Source: Anoplopoma fimbria (Eukaryota; Chordata; Actinopteri; Perciformes; Anoplopomatidae). Taken from it: a stretch of DNA of 64,000 bases. The stretch lies in contig NC_072472.1 in assembly GCF_027596085.1 (NCBI RefSeq), positions 20,072,680-20,136,679 of the forward strand. The letters run 5' to 3'. A program made the translations under genes and the position numbers. The stretch's first letter is position 1. Every line of letters begins with the position of its first letter. The notes beneath the pieces were generated by a model. The model was given only the letters and a program-made list of their open reading frames with translations. It ran no database searches and was not told the DNA's origin. This document shows positions 38,283 through 50,073 of the stretch, piece after piece.

Positions 38283-38591
38283 ATGAGCTCTATGGGGAAG
38301 CGGCGTTGGGACAGCGTGTTGAGGAACTCATCCCTGGGCTACACTCTCTACGGTGGAAGTGTTCCAAACCTCCTGTCCCCTCCAAGATCTGAGGGCCTGG
38401 GGACCCTAAAGAAAAGACTGTCCATGGAGATCCTGCGAGGCTGGGCCCCGGACCTGGGGAGCCTGAGTATGGGGCTCAATCTCAATTTGAGCCCAGTGAA
38501 ATGGCCCTCGCTAGCTACCGTCTGCAAGTGGAAACAGACCCTGACAGAGAAGCTGAAGATGAGACACTGTGGAACTGAGGACGGATCACAG
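38283..38591 (+). CDS. Unrecognised 103-codon coding exon, candidate alternative first exon of dlg2
   Basis: I do not recognise this peptide. The ATG at 38283 has an in-frame stop upstream at 38241. The frame is open for 103 codons to CAG|GTTAGA, phase 0, which could join the ASPAPII exon at 58916. The donor resembles that of the accepted exon ending at 11900 (AAG|GTTAGC). The protein starts MSSMGKRRWD, continues NSSLGYTLYGGSVPNL and KKRLSMEILRGWAPDL, is basic and has two cysteines (C81, C96). Of 103 codons, 71 end in G or C, much higher than the flanking AT-rich intron, which supports selection on coding. A possible acceptor (actaaaacag) ends at 38201, so a non-coding exon may precede it. 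If the donor is ignored the frame runs on to 38702. Alternatives are an exon of an unrelated nested gene or an old retrocopy; no poly-A tail or target duplication is seen. Confidence 0.6.
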
Positions 38592-40158
38592 GTTAGAGAA
38601 CTTGCACCGGCCAGAATCTTAGAGACTGAGCGACACCCCCGTGTTTTTAGAATGTTTAGAAGCCTTTATTGTACCTTTCTTTCAAGACCTTTAGCTAGGT
38701 AATAGGACCATGCCATGCCTACACAACAGTGTATTTGTAAGATACTAGCACACAGGTTTTACTAATTGAATCCCTCTGAGATTACGTCTCCTCTTCAACA
38801 GCAATATGTCAAGGAAAGCTGCATCAAGATGAACAGAAGATGCAGACAAACCAAAGTACAAAGTAAAGTCACATAAAAGAGCAAAAGGGAGCAGTGCAGT
38901 CTCATAAGGCAAAGCTATTTTATTCTGGACTTCTTAATGACTCTGTCACTAGATCCTTTATTGTAAGTATGAGTCCAGCTACATATGCAGCAATAATGAA
39001 ACCATCCACCGCTCCCCGGATTTCACTGCCTGTTCCATTTCTTATATGCAGTGTAATTACAAATGTATCTTTCCATCCAACAGCTTCTTTAAATGGATGG
39101 GGTTCATTAGATAGGAGATGTTTCCTATGAGACTTGCCTTGTATCAGTTAATGGAGTAGCTGGCTGCTGATCTATCAACAACCATTGGCCAACCTAGGTT
39201 ACCACTGAGTTTGTTTCCACCACTCTCCACTTCTACTGAAATTAATAGCACATTAGTAGCATAATGATGCATATAATTTTATGTGTTCAGTGTCATCCAC
39301 TTTACACTGGAGCTTGAGGTTAGAACTTTGGCTCTTTGAGTTGCATAGATTAGAGAATAGTACAGAGGGAGACTAAGGGAATGTTTCAAATTAATATATT
39401 GTTTCATTGGCTGAGTAGTGTTCCTGAGTGTGCAGTACATGCTAGAGTACAGTTGTGTTCTACAAGTTTAGTGGTTTGGGTGGGAGGAAGCAGCACAGCC
39501 TCCAGCTGGAAATGGAGATTTAGTTTCTTGGTCTTTTTGTTTCAACAACAGTTCATTGCGATTGTTTTTCATATGGTATTTGTCATGGCTACATGATATT
39601 GCTGTTAAATAACTAATTTATAATTATTTATTTGTAAAGGGGGGATTTTCAATATCTTTAGAATAGTATTGACAATGAATGGATGCAATACTAAGTATAT
39701 GGAAGATAAATCAGTCATAACCATGCCAACTATAACCTTTGATACCCTGTCACCTTTTACTAAGGTGAGCATTACATTCAGGCCAACTTAGTATTCAATG
39801 TAATATGTAAATGTTAATTCAAATTTCTCCACATGACTGAGGTGTACCTGTCCCTTGAAAGTTTAATGATAAATGATTTATTGCATTGACAAGACAGATT
39901 GCCCTACATTCTATTTTCACTGTGCCAACTTCCAAAGTGGTGATTAAAAGGGTAAAAATTATACATTTGATTTTGAGAGTGCTTATCAAGATACTCAAAG
40001 ACACTTTGCATGATAAATGAAATTAAAGATATAAAACCTAAAATACTCAAAACACAGTACATATAAGGTCAAACATTAAACCAGTCATTTCTTCACCATA
40101 GGTAGATTGGTGCAGTAATAGATGTGTTTGTGAAAAGTGTTCCAGAGGAACACCACAG
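38592..40158. other. Non-coding intron stretch
   Basis: AT-rich DNA after the 38283 exon, with no further exon or element recognised. Confidence 0.5.
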
Positions 40159-40234
40159 TGTTGTCAATTCAATTCAATTCAGTTTATTTTGTATAGCCCA
40201 GAATCACAAATTACAAATTTGCCTCAGAGGGCTT
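40159..40234. repeat. Truncated copy of the 1249 dispersed repeat
   Basis: It matches 1252-1314: (ATTCA)n, gtttattttgtatagcccag, then cctcagagggctt, where the copy stops and the minisatellite starts. Confidence 0.9.
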
Positions 40235-41210
40235 GTCAGTGACGTCTTCACAGTGTCGTCTCCACAGTGTCGTCACAATGTCGCCACAGTGTCGTCACAG
40301 TGTTGTCACCACAGTGTCGTCGTCACAGTGTCGTCACCACAGTGTCGTCACAGTGTTGTCACAGTGTCATCACAGTGTTGTCAGTGTCGTCACAGTGTTG
40401 TCACAGTGTTGTCACAGTGTCGTCACCACAGTGTGTCACCACAGTGTCGTCACAGTGTCGTCACCACAGTGTCGTCACAGTGTCGTCACAGTGTCGTCGT
40501 CACAGTGTCGTCACCACAGTGTCGTCGTCACAGTGTCGTCACCACAGTGTCGTCACAGTGTTGTCACCACAGTGTCGTCGTCACAGTGTCGTCACCACAG
40601 TGTCGTCACAGTGTCAGTGTCACCACAGTGTTGTCACAGTGTCACAGTGTCGTCAGTGTCGTTGTCACAGTGTGTCACAGTGTCGTCACAGTCGTCACCA
40701 CAGTGTCGTCACAGTGTCGTCACCACAGTGTCGTCACAGTTTTGTCACCACAGTGTCAGTGTCACCACAGTATTGTCACCACAGTGTCGTCACCACAGTG
40801 TTGTCACAGTGTCGTCACCACAGTATTGTCACCACAGTGTCGTCACCACAGTGTTGTCACAGTGTCGTCACCACAGTGTTGTCACAGTGTCGTCACCAGT
40901 GTCGTCACTACAGTGTAGTCACCACAGTGTAGTCACCACAGTATCATCAACACAGTGTCACCACAGTGTCGTCACAGTTTTGTCAGTGTCGTCACAGTAT
41001 CGTCATCAGTGTCGTCAACACAGTGTCGTCAACACAGTGTCGTCAACACAGTGTTGTCACAGTGTTTTCACAGTGTCGTAACAATGTCATTGTCACGATG
41101 TTGCCAGAGTGTCGTTGTCACAGTGTAGTCACAGTGTGTCGTTGTCACAGTCTAGTCACAGTGTCGTCGCCACAGTGTCGTCGTCACAGTGTCGTCACAG
41201 TTTTGTCACA
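40235..41210. repeat. CACAGTGTCGTC minisatellite, ~1 kb
   Basis: About 980 bases built from CACAGTGTCGTC or CACAGTGTTGTC (12 bp) and CACCACAGTGTCGTC (15 bp). Unit lengths are multiples of three, and there are almost no + strand stops in any frame, so long Ser/Val/His/Cys/Gln ORFs appear by chance. Most units carry one CpG and one GTGACGAC on the complement. Confidence 0.97.
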
Positions 41211-42835
41211 TGTTTTATTAAACCAAAAAGTCCCATTTTTCCTGTATTGTTAACTCAACATCACATATCAATGAGTGTACACTTCATTTTTGCATTGCAA
41301 ACTATATTCCTTTATTTCCTGTATGAGTCCTTGATGAAACCCAAAGATAGTACTGACTGTGGGATACTGGCCATAACAAGGGTCGTTGCAAGTTACAAGT
41401 TATCACCACTCTGTCCTCTTTAAGTCAATGCAGGCTTGTCTCTCAACCTAGGGGCCATGTGAGTAAGACGAGTAGGAAGCCTCACTCAGTTCTCTGGGAA
41501 AACTGACAGAGTGGAGCTGTTGACAGCGAGGCAGAAGTTGTATTTGGTTTCGGCGAGGACTTTGGAACCCATGATGATCACAGTTAGCCCCTTTGTCTTA
41601 GTTTAGTTTGAGCTGCATCCATGCTTTCATTTCAGTGACGCAGAGGGTGAAGGTGGAGATAGTTGAGATGGTTTCTTACGGATATGTACAGCAGTTCATC
41701 ATCTGTGTAGCAGTGAAGGGTAATACAATGTTGATGGATGGTCTTACCATTCTCTGTAGTAGTGAAATTTGTATTCATGCTGGTAGAAACACATTATGTG
41801 AATACAAATAACAAAACAAAATGGATTACATTTTCCCTTTAATACCATGCATTTTGTAATAAACAGTTTGAACAATATATGTAAAACATTTCCCTGAATT
41901 TTGTAATAAATTGCCCATGGAAGTGGTTATTCCAAAATGAGGGAGTTGCACTTTTTTCATGAAATGTCAGTTTAATTTGGTTTAATTGTGAAAAATACAA
42001 ACTGTGTACAGATGAAGACATCCATTTTGGTTGAGCTTTACATAAATTATGTATTATTACATTTTCATTAAAAAGATTGCAACTTGTGCACTTTGTAATA
42101 ACCACTGCAATATGTAGCCTAATAATTTATTATAAAATGTGGGAAAATGTGTTATACATTTACTAGTGAAAATAGATTACATTTGTTGAGTTACTACATA
42201 ATGTTGTGTTATTACTTAATTAGTTTTTACTCTTGAAGCTGCATGCTTACCAACATCGTGTATATTAATTTATTTAAAACTCTTGCTGGGGCCACAACTA
42301 CGCTTCTTTTGTAGCTGCATCTGTGTTCCTTATTGTAATTAGACTCAGAGGGACTGAGCTTTGTTGAATTTTCTCTCAATATACACTACAGTTTGTGTTT
42401 TGAGCACCACACATGTTCTCTTGATATGGGTCTATACTTCAGAACACTGGGTTTGAAATGAAACAGTGTTAATGTGCTCACTTCCAGCTTTAATGCTTCA
42501 GCCATTATTGATGTGAACAACATAGGGTCAGCTCTTTAACCAGTTCTTATGTCACTGTTTCTTTTCATACCCAGCGGGCTCTGGAGTACAGAGCCCAAGC
42601 ACTAGAAAAGTTCACTGTCTAAGTACTCGCACACTACTGACTGATTAGTCTGGCTACTGGTGTTTCCTCTGTGATGACATCAGTTTTCTGTCAGTATGTT
42701 GGTTTGTCTTAAGGGGGAACTTAGGGCCAACTTAAAGTAATTTGGACACCCATCAATAGCTATGGCAGTACGACTCATTGGTTGATGCTTTCTGAAACCA
42801 TTATCACTTTCTATCCATCTATTCACATCTAGTGA
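41211..42835. other. Non-coding intron stretch
   Basis: 41,590-41,760 weakly resembles reverse-oriented LINE sequence (cagttcatcatctgtgtagc). Otherwise nothing is seen. Confidence 0.35.
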
Positions 42836-43030
42836 TTGGTTCGATCCCTGTCTCTGCTAGTCCATGTCGATGTGACCTTGGGCAAGACACTTAACCCCAA
42901 ATTGCTCGCTTAGGGAATGCCTGCTATGTGTGTATGTTAGATAGGTCTGATGGACAGGTGGTACCTGGCATTGTAACCATCGGTGTATGAATGGGTATGA
43001 ATGGGTGAATGAAAAGTAGTGTTTGAACAC
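42836..43030 (+). mobile_element. SINE, 5'-truncated
   Basis: Starts at the B box (GGTTCGATCCC), then body gaccttgggcaagacactta and 3' gaatgggtatgaatgggtga. The A-box half is missing. Confidence 0.75.
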
Positions 43031-44932
43031 GGATCTCCCTCCATTCAAGTATAATTGGTTGGTCTGGGACATTTACCAATGCTCAAACATGTGAATATGT
43101 AATTATCTAAATTATTCTATCTTGTTTTTTTTCTGTGTTGACATTTTTTTTTTTATACCAACATATCTAAGTAGTGGATTAGTTTAAAGTGCATGTCAGG
43201 AAACAATGCCATGCTAAACATGCCTCCAGGTAGAAATTGAATGTAACTAGAAGTGAATTCAGGTCATTTTCTATTGGACTTTAGCCAAGCTACCATCAGT
43301 GATTAAACAGTAACTTCACACCACAATTCTTTCACATGTATCATTAATGCAAGGCTTGTATTTTTAAGCAGCTGCAGGAGACGTTGAGTTGACATCACAC
43401 AAAAAATGTTTCTTAAAGAATGTTACTGATCGAGACCAATTTTTGGTTATTTAATGTTTGTGGTATATTATATACTTCTTAATGTAATGTGGTAGACTGT
43501 GCAGCAGTAGTATTCATTAGGCCATCAAGGAAATATATGAAATGTGTCTGTTCTGCTGGTAAAATGGATGTTTTAAGACTCAAATCTAAGTGCAGAACCT
43601 TCCAGATGTGCCTGAGTTTATCAGAGCCATCAGTGCTGCACTGGTGACTGCCTAATTCACCACTAGTGTATCACTTAAATGGGAGTTAAATGGTTTAATG
43701 TCTACAGAACTACAGAAATCAGGCAGGCATAATTTCAATAAATAATTTCAATGAGTACTCCACACACATATATTACAAAGTATGAACAATGCAGACATGG
43801 GTGTGATGTACAAAAAACAGGGAGACCACCAGTCTGATGTGGGATTAAACAGCTGGTGTAATGTCCTAAATGATTGTCTCAGTGTCGCTGCAGTGACAGT
43901 ATGGTTGGCCAGCCCACCAGGACAACTCTCAGTTCTGTAGATGGCCCATCCATCCCTGAGTCAGATTTGACTTTGCTGAAATGTTTGCAGAACTACAAAT
44001 GGATTTGTTAAAGCTGCAGATGCCCGCCAGTCATCAGGCAGTGACTGAGTTCAAGCCTACTCTAAGGTGATACCAACACGTATTACTGATTGGGGTCAGT
44101 AAGAAATGGCTGCTGCACTTCCTGTCCTCCTCCCTGCTTGGAAAGACATGTCTGTATGAGTTGTTTGTGTAGAGAGTTTCCTCAGGGATTCTCTTAATGC
44201 TGCTGTTAGACATGCCCACAGCTGGAAGCTAAACTGTAAGTGCCCCCATGTGGAAAGTTAGGTGTATTGCATAAAATGCAGAGCTTGTTATTCCATTCAA
44301 ATGAAAAAAATGTTTTCAATGCAACTTCAGTTCAAAGGTTCTCAGTCGGATTTAGGGTGTTCTTCCAATTACAATTATTGCCTATCATTGCATTCACATG
44401 TTGTTAATGATGCCGAAATGTATCTGATGATTGAGATTGTTTGGATGACTGGATCAGTGTCTTTCAATCAATTTATGTGCACTTGGATTTTACATTCGAT
44501 GTACCACGTGTATGTCTGTGTATATATTTAAAGTCAAGGAGAAAGGTCATCATACATCTGTAAAAACATTGTGTCTGGCACTACTACATGCAATGTTGAG
44601 TTAAACAGTTATGCAATGTGATGTAAAAAAGAATGTGCGGGCAGTGGTGGTCCTGACATGCTTTTGTAAATGCCCTGTAATCTCACTCCATGAATGAGAA
44701 ACATGCCACACGTCAAAGGCACAGGAGGAAAAATGATCCATCAAAGCAATGCGAGGGTTCTCGTCCTCGCTGCAGATGAGGCTGTGTTCCTATAGAGACA
44801 AAGGCCTGAGTGGCTGAGAGCTGTTCAGCCATGTGGCACCGACACAGTAAATGACTTGTCAGAATTTGATTGGCTCATCCAAAGTTTGTGTCAAGGGTCA
44901 AGTGGTATCTGAGTGGAGTGACAATGAAACTG
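43031..44932. other. Non-coding intron stretch
   Basis: No exon, RNA gene or clear repeat seen. Confidence 0.5.

Positions 44933-45014
<82 letters not shown>
44933..45014. repeat. (CA)n microsatellite
   Basis: About 40 uninterrupted CA units; the ORFs through it are not genes. Confidence 0.98.
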
Positions 45015-45719
45015 TGCATATTCTTTTTATACTTCGTACTGTGAAGCTTTGCACATTTATTGGACAATTTTGCACATTTCTGAACAAAGCTACCACTTCT
45101 AAAACTGCTTCCAATTTGAATTCAGATCTATTGTACATATTTTTATAGCATTCTTTTCACATTTTTTATGTAATTGTCTTCATTTTCCTTTTAGTTTTAT
45201 TACCTGCTTTTACTTTTAATTTAATTTTCTCTTTCTATGTTTATGTAACCAAAACCAATACATATCATGTCATATGTATTTTAAGGCTTTCATGTTCAGT
45301 GATGCAAAATATTGAAGTGGAAATGGAATTTCATACAAATAGCTGCTCCATCTGATTTATCCCTGCTGACTGACCTCTTCAACAGAGGAAAAGGTCTGAA
45401 ATGGAAAAACAGGTGTTACAACATCTTAATAGTTCAGACAATGAAAACCAAGTCAATCAGTGAGTGCAGGAAAGATCTCAGGGAGGGAATGTGACACCTG
45501 AGGGCGATAAACATTGTGTCAGTTCTGTGGGCTCTAGCTGTTGGAGAGGCAGGCATTAAATGTGACAGTATTCTGGGACTCACTTTGTTTGTTGCAGTGT
45601 ATAACACACCTGTGTACTGATAGCATAAGTCCATGCAGAGAGGAGGATTAGGAGCGTTAACAAGGCTAACAGGTTTCTGCAGGAGTCACTGAAAGAGCAC
45701 TTGGCTCTACTCTGAAAAA

Positions 45720-45900
45720 AAAAATCACAGTTCGGATCGTATCACAGATCATGGTCACGGATCCTATCACAGATCGTATCAGTACAAAAGAAAAAAGTTA
45801 ATTTAAATTTGAGAGATTCCTGATAAAAATGTTTTGCCGCCGATACTAATCACTGATCACTGATGATCCATATTGGCAGATACAGATCTCTTTGTTGTTT
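45720..45900. repeat. GGATC-rich fragment, likely transposon remnant
   Basis: Repeated gatcgtatcacagatc / ggtcacggatcc / gatcgtatcagta motifs. A related ggatcacggatcgacatcgg lies at 49079, beyond the foldback element, so both may be parts of one older element. Confidence 0.35.
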
Positions 45901-46047
45901 GATTATAGCAGCTGGTCTACAAGGCTACAGCCTTTTTGTATTGCCACTGTCCCAAAAATCATTTCAACAGCTATGAAGTCTGTATCTTTGTTATAGTCAT
46001 TTATAGTGTTTTATTTTTCTTCTTCATAAAAAGACAAAATTCAAATG

Positions 46048-46577
46048 TTAAACAGGCCCTATTATGCTATTTTCATATTGCATATTTCTATCTCAAGTTA
46101 CAGTTACAACATGTTTACATGCGTTAATGCTCATAATCCTCCTTGGTTCTCATCCTGGCTGTCCTGCAGCACCTCTTCTCAACCTCTCTCTGAAACGCTC
46201 TGTTGTAGCGCTTGCTCCTCCCTCCAGAAAGCAAAGTCTGCTCTGATTGGTCAACGTTTCACATTTCAAAAACTTCTTATTCTGGAGCTCCAGCTCCGTC
46301 TCTCTCTTTTGTTGTTTGAGGGCCAAACTAGCCTGAAGGAGTTTTACATCACTTCCGTAACATTATGACCTCATAAAGTTACGGAAGTGAAGGACAGAAT
46401 TCAATTGAGCCGTTTCAGGCAGCTCAGGAGCTTCTGAGGGGGAGGGTAACTCCTTTTAGGCGTGGACATCTGGTTTTACACTCTATGGACCTTTTACATG
46501 TAAAAATATATTTAACACTTTAACACTTCCCTTAAAGAAGAGGGAAAAAGTGGAAAAGCATAATAGGGCCACTTTAA
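46048..46577. mobile_element. piggyBac-like MITE (TTAA-flanked)
   Basis: The left end TTAA|ACAGGCCCTATTATGCT (from 46048) and right end AGCATAATAGGGCCACT|TTAA (to 46577) form a 17-base terminal inverted repeat with 15 matches, flanked by TTAA on both sides. That target site is the piggyBac hallmark. The interior has no transposase. Confidence 0.8.
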
Positions 46578-46640
46578 GTAATTATTATTATTATCCTTTA
46601 TTGATCCCCATGGGGGAAATTCGGGTGTTGCAGTAAATAA
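46578..46640 (-). mobile_element. LINE 3' end
   Basis: (ATT)n, then tcctttattgatccccatgg and ggaaattcgggt, as at 6333. No body follows. Confidence 0.6.
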
Positions 46641-46959
46641 TAATAAATAATAATTGATTTTATTCATTTGTAGCTTTAATGATGTATTATAAGCAGTTTA
46701 GAGCTAGTGTTAGAAAGTTAAACAGCTCATAATTCATCTCTCATATATTTTTGTTGATGTGAAAACATCTCCTTCAAATATCTGTATTTATTCGAATTTC
46801 TCACCACTACATTTTGCGAGACTATTTTTTTTTACATTTTACGAGACTATGATTTGTCCAATTTGATATAAAAAGTCAAAAACAACATTATGTTGTACAT
46901 TATATTAAATCAAATTGTAATATGCAGTAACACTACTGTACTTCTTTTATTTCAAAAAG

Positions 46960-49050
46960 GGGGCTCGAAAGGGGGCTTCAAATAATATTTAATCAGTAAC
47001 AAAAACATTTCCTTTATTGGTTAGCTAGAATTACAACTGGATTTCGAAAGGGGGCTTCAAATAATATTTAATCAGTAACAAAAACATTTCCTTTATTGTT
47101 AAAGGTGATCCCAACTTTGACCATCTCAAATTTCACATGATTGTACTGTACAGTTTTTGAGAAAATGAAAGGCAAAATCAGCTAAAATGACATCATGGTA
47201 ATTATAATTTCTGCATTTTTTTTTTAACTGTTTTAAAAACAAATGCTTAAGAGGTAATACTTAACTTTGACTGGATTCACATGAGATTTTATGGAGCAGT
47301 TTTGAGAAAGATAGAGGGAAAGTCAGCTCAGATTACAGGGGTATTCATTATTTCCTCATATTTTAACTTTAATTAAAACAATCCATTAAGAGGTTATATT
47401 AAACTCTCACTTGATTCCTGTTCATGATGACCCCGACTTTGTCCTTTTCACATTTAATTAAATTTTACTGGACAGTTTTTGAGAAAATAAAAGGCAAATT
47501 CGGCTCAAATGGCATTCATATTCATAATTTCCTCATATGTGGACATTGATTTCAGGAATTCCTTGAGAGGTTATATTAAACTTTCACTCAACTTTTGTTC
47601 ATGATAACCCCGACTATGTTCATCTCAATTTTCATTTGATTTTACTGCACGTTTTTTTGAGAAAATAAAGGGAAAATTAGCTCAAATGATCAAAATAAAA
47701 TTCATAATTTCCTCCATTTGAACTGCATGATACAATATAAAGTCATGTAGTTTTTGTAGATGTTAGGGATCAAAATTTTCCCATTGTTCCTGAGAAGAAG
47801 AAAAAATTGGAACGCTTTAAATCCATCATTAAGTCCCAAAATATTGCCATAAAAATGTTATCTTACTGCTCAGCGGCTTTTTAGATGAAGATTTAACTCA
47901 GATATAACGCCATTACAGTTACCACAGTTCATGGTGGTCTCATTGAATATTTTGTGTAGAATTATGCTTAATTGTAGATCCACACTGGAAGGGATTATGA
48001 AAATTACAATAATATAAGGCTAATTGTCTGTATGGATATTATTTAAAGATAGGATATTTTCTGGAAATGTGCACATATATTGATAAGGATTCAATTTTAT
48101 AAAAAAATGGGGAAATTATGAATATCACAATGTGATTTGACCTGACTTGGCCTTAAATTTTTTCAAAACATTTACTGTAAAATCACATCAAATTTGACAT
48201 GGACATAGTCGGGTCATCATGAACAAAAATATAGTGAAAGTTTGATATAACCTCTCAAGGAATTCCTCATATTAATGCACAAATATAAGGAAATTATGAA
48301 TATGAATGCCATTTGAGCTGAATTTGCTTTTAATTTTCTCATAAACTGTAGAGTAAAATCTCAAGATATTAGACATGGACATCGTCTGGGTCATCATGAA
48401 CAAGAATCAAGTGAAAGTTTCTTATAACCTCTTAAGGGACTGTTTTAAATTTTGTTAAAATATGACGAAAAAAAGAATACCACCGTAATCTGAGCTGACT
48501 TTCCCTTTATTTTTCTCAGAAACTGTACACTAAAATCTCCTGATATTAGACAAATATTACTTTATTTTTATATTACAAAATTGTGAACAAGAATCTAGTG
48601 AAAGTAAAGTATAACCTCTTAAGGCTGTTTTTTACAGTTTATATATTGGGAAATTGTGAATATCATAGTGTAATTTTAGCTGACTTTGCCCATAATGTTT
48701 TCAAAAACTGTACAGTAAAATCACATAAAATTTGACATGGACATAGTCTGGGTCGTAGAGAACAAGAATCCGGTGAAATCTTACTCTAACCTCTTTATGA
48801 ATTACTGAAATCAAAGTAAATATGAGGAAACATTGAATATGGATGCAATTTGAGCTGATTTTGCCTTTTGTTTTCTCAAAAACTGTACATTACAATCATG
48901 TGAAATTTGAAATGGGCAAAGTTGTGATCACTTTTAACAGAGAGCCAGTGGAAATTCTAGCTAACCAATAAAGGAAATGTTTTTATTTCAGATCAAATAT
49001 TATTATTTGATAATATTTGAACTTGCAAGCCTTTTTTAATTAAACTTCAT
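46960..49050. mobile_element. Foldback element with tandemly repeated arms
   Basis: The left arm (about 46960-47740) and right arm (about 48080-49050) are inverted copies. Left aaaaacatttcctttattgg (47001, then ttagctagaatt) is the complement of the right segment around 48950-48992. Each arm contains 4-5 diverged ~160-176-base units with aactgtacagt...ttgagaaaa, aattataatttcctca and gaggttatattaaactt. Left units are near 47107, 47265, 47427 and 47603; right units near 48200, 48375, 48550, 48736 and 48909. The central ~340 bases have no ORF. Confidence 0.85.
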
Positions 49051-49984
49051 ATGTTAATTTTGAGGGGGGATTAGTACGGATCACGGATCGACATCGGTCT
49101 GTTACACCACTCATGGTATAGCATGTTTTCTGGTAATTCCATATGCATTTTTCTGTGTGAATTAAATATTTGACAAATATAAATTATTTTTCATTTAATT
49201 GAGAATGCTAGTGCTAAATAGACGATCCATGTGCTTTTAATCATCAGTTAACTGTGTATCACGATATCTTGTTGTATGATTTCACGATGATATGATTCCA
49301 TTGAAGGATGAAAATGTATTATATTGAATTATCCCCCTGCACTACCGGGGGGGTCATACTGAGATGTTACGTTAAGTTGCTGTGCCTCCCCTTCGACTCA
49401 AAATGACCATAAATGCTGTGTGTGATCTGTAGCAGTGACTCAAAGATGGCTTAAGCTAATTTCTCACTCTGATTTAAAAAAATGTTTTTGAAAGCTTTGA
49501 TTTCCATCATGGCCTGGCATTTGAAGACTCCCTCAACCCCCTGAGATTCAAGGAAACAGGAGAGGAGGGGTGGAGCGGGATGATGATGATGATGATGATG
49601 ATTGTTTCAGGTTGTACATGTTCCAGATGAATATCTATAAAGGTCATGGATCCCATAGTGCCTCTAAAGCCCAAACATTGCATGTTTCTTTAATGTCTGA
49701 CAGTGTTGGAAATCTAGACTCTAAATGTCATGTTGTATCTTGACAGTTGGTTATGACTCAGCCTCTAACACTGACTGCCCTCCATCGTCAGATGGGAAGC
49801 AACAACATCCTATCATGGTGAAATTAGGCACGTGGGCGAGGCTGGAAACCCATGGAGGAGTGAAGGGGAGACGTCAGAAATGGCAGCTGTGCTGAGAGCT
49901 CTGTGTTTGTTGATGTGTGTGTTTTCCTTCTAACTGACCAGCCATCAATCCAACCAAGCCCTCTGCTGCCCACATACACTCTTC

Positions 49985-50073
<89 letters not shown>

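Noticed and set aside
40124..41253. Several + strand ORFs of 95-282 codons rich in S, V, H, C and Q
   Set aside because: The minisatellite unit is 12 or 15 bp and lacks stops, so several frames stay open. No start context, splice sites or unique protein sequence.
44851..45148. ORFs of (TH)n and (CV)n
   Set aside because: Translation of the (CA)n repeat.
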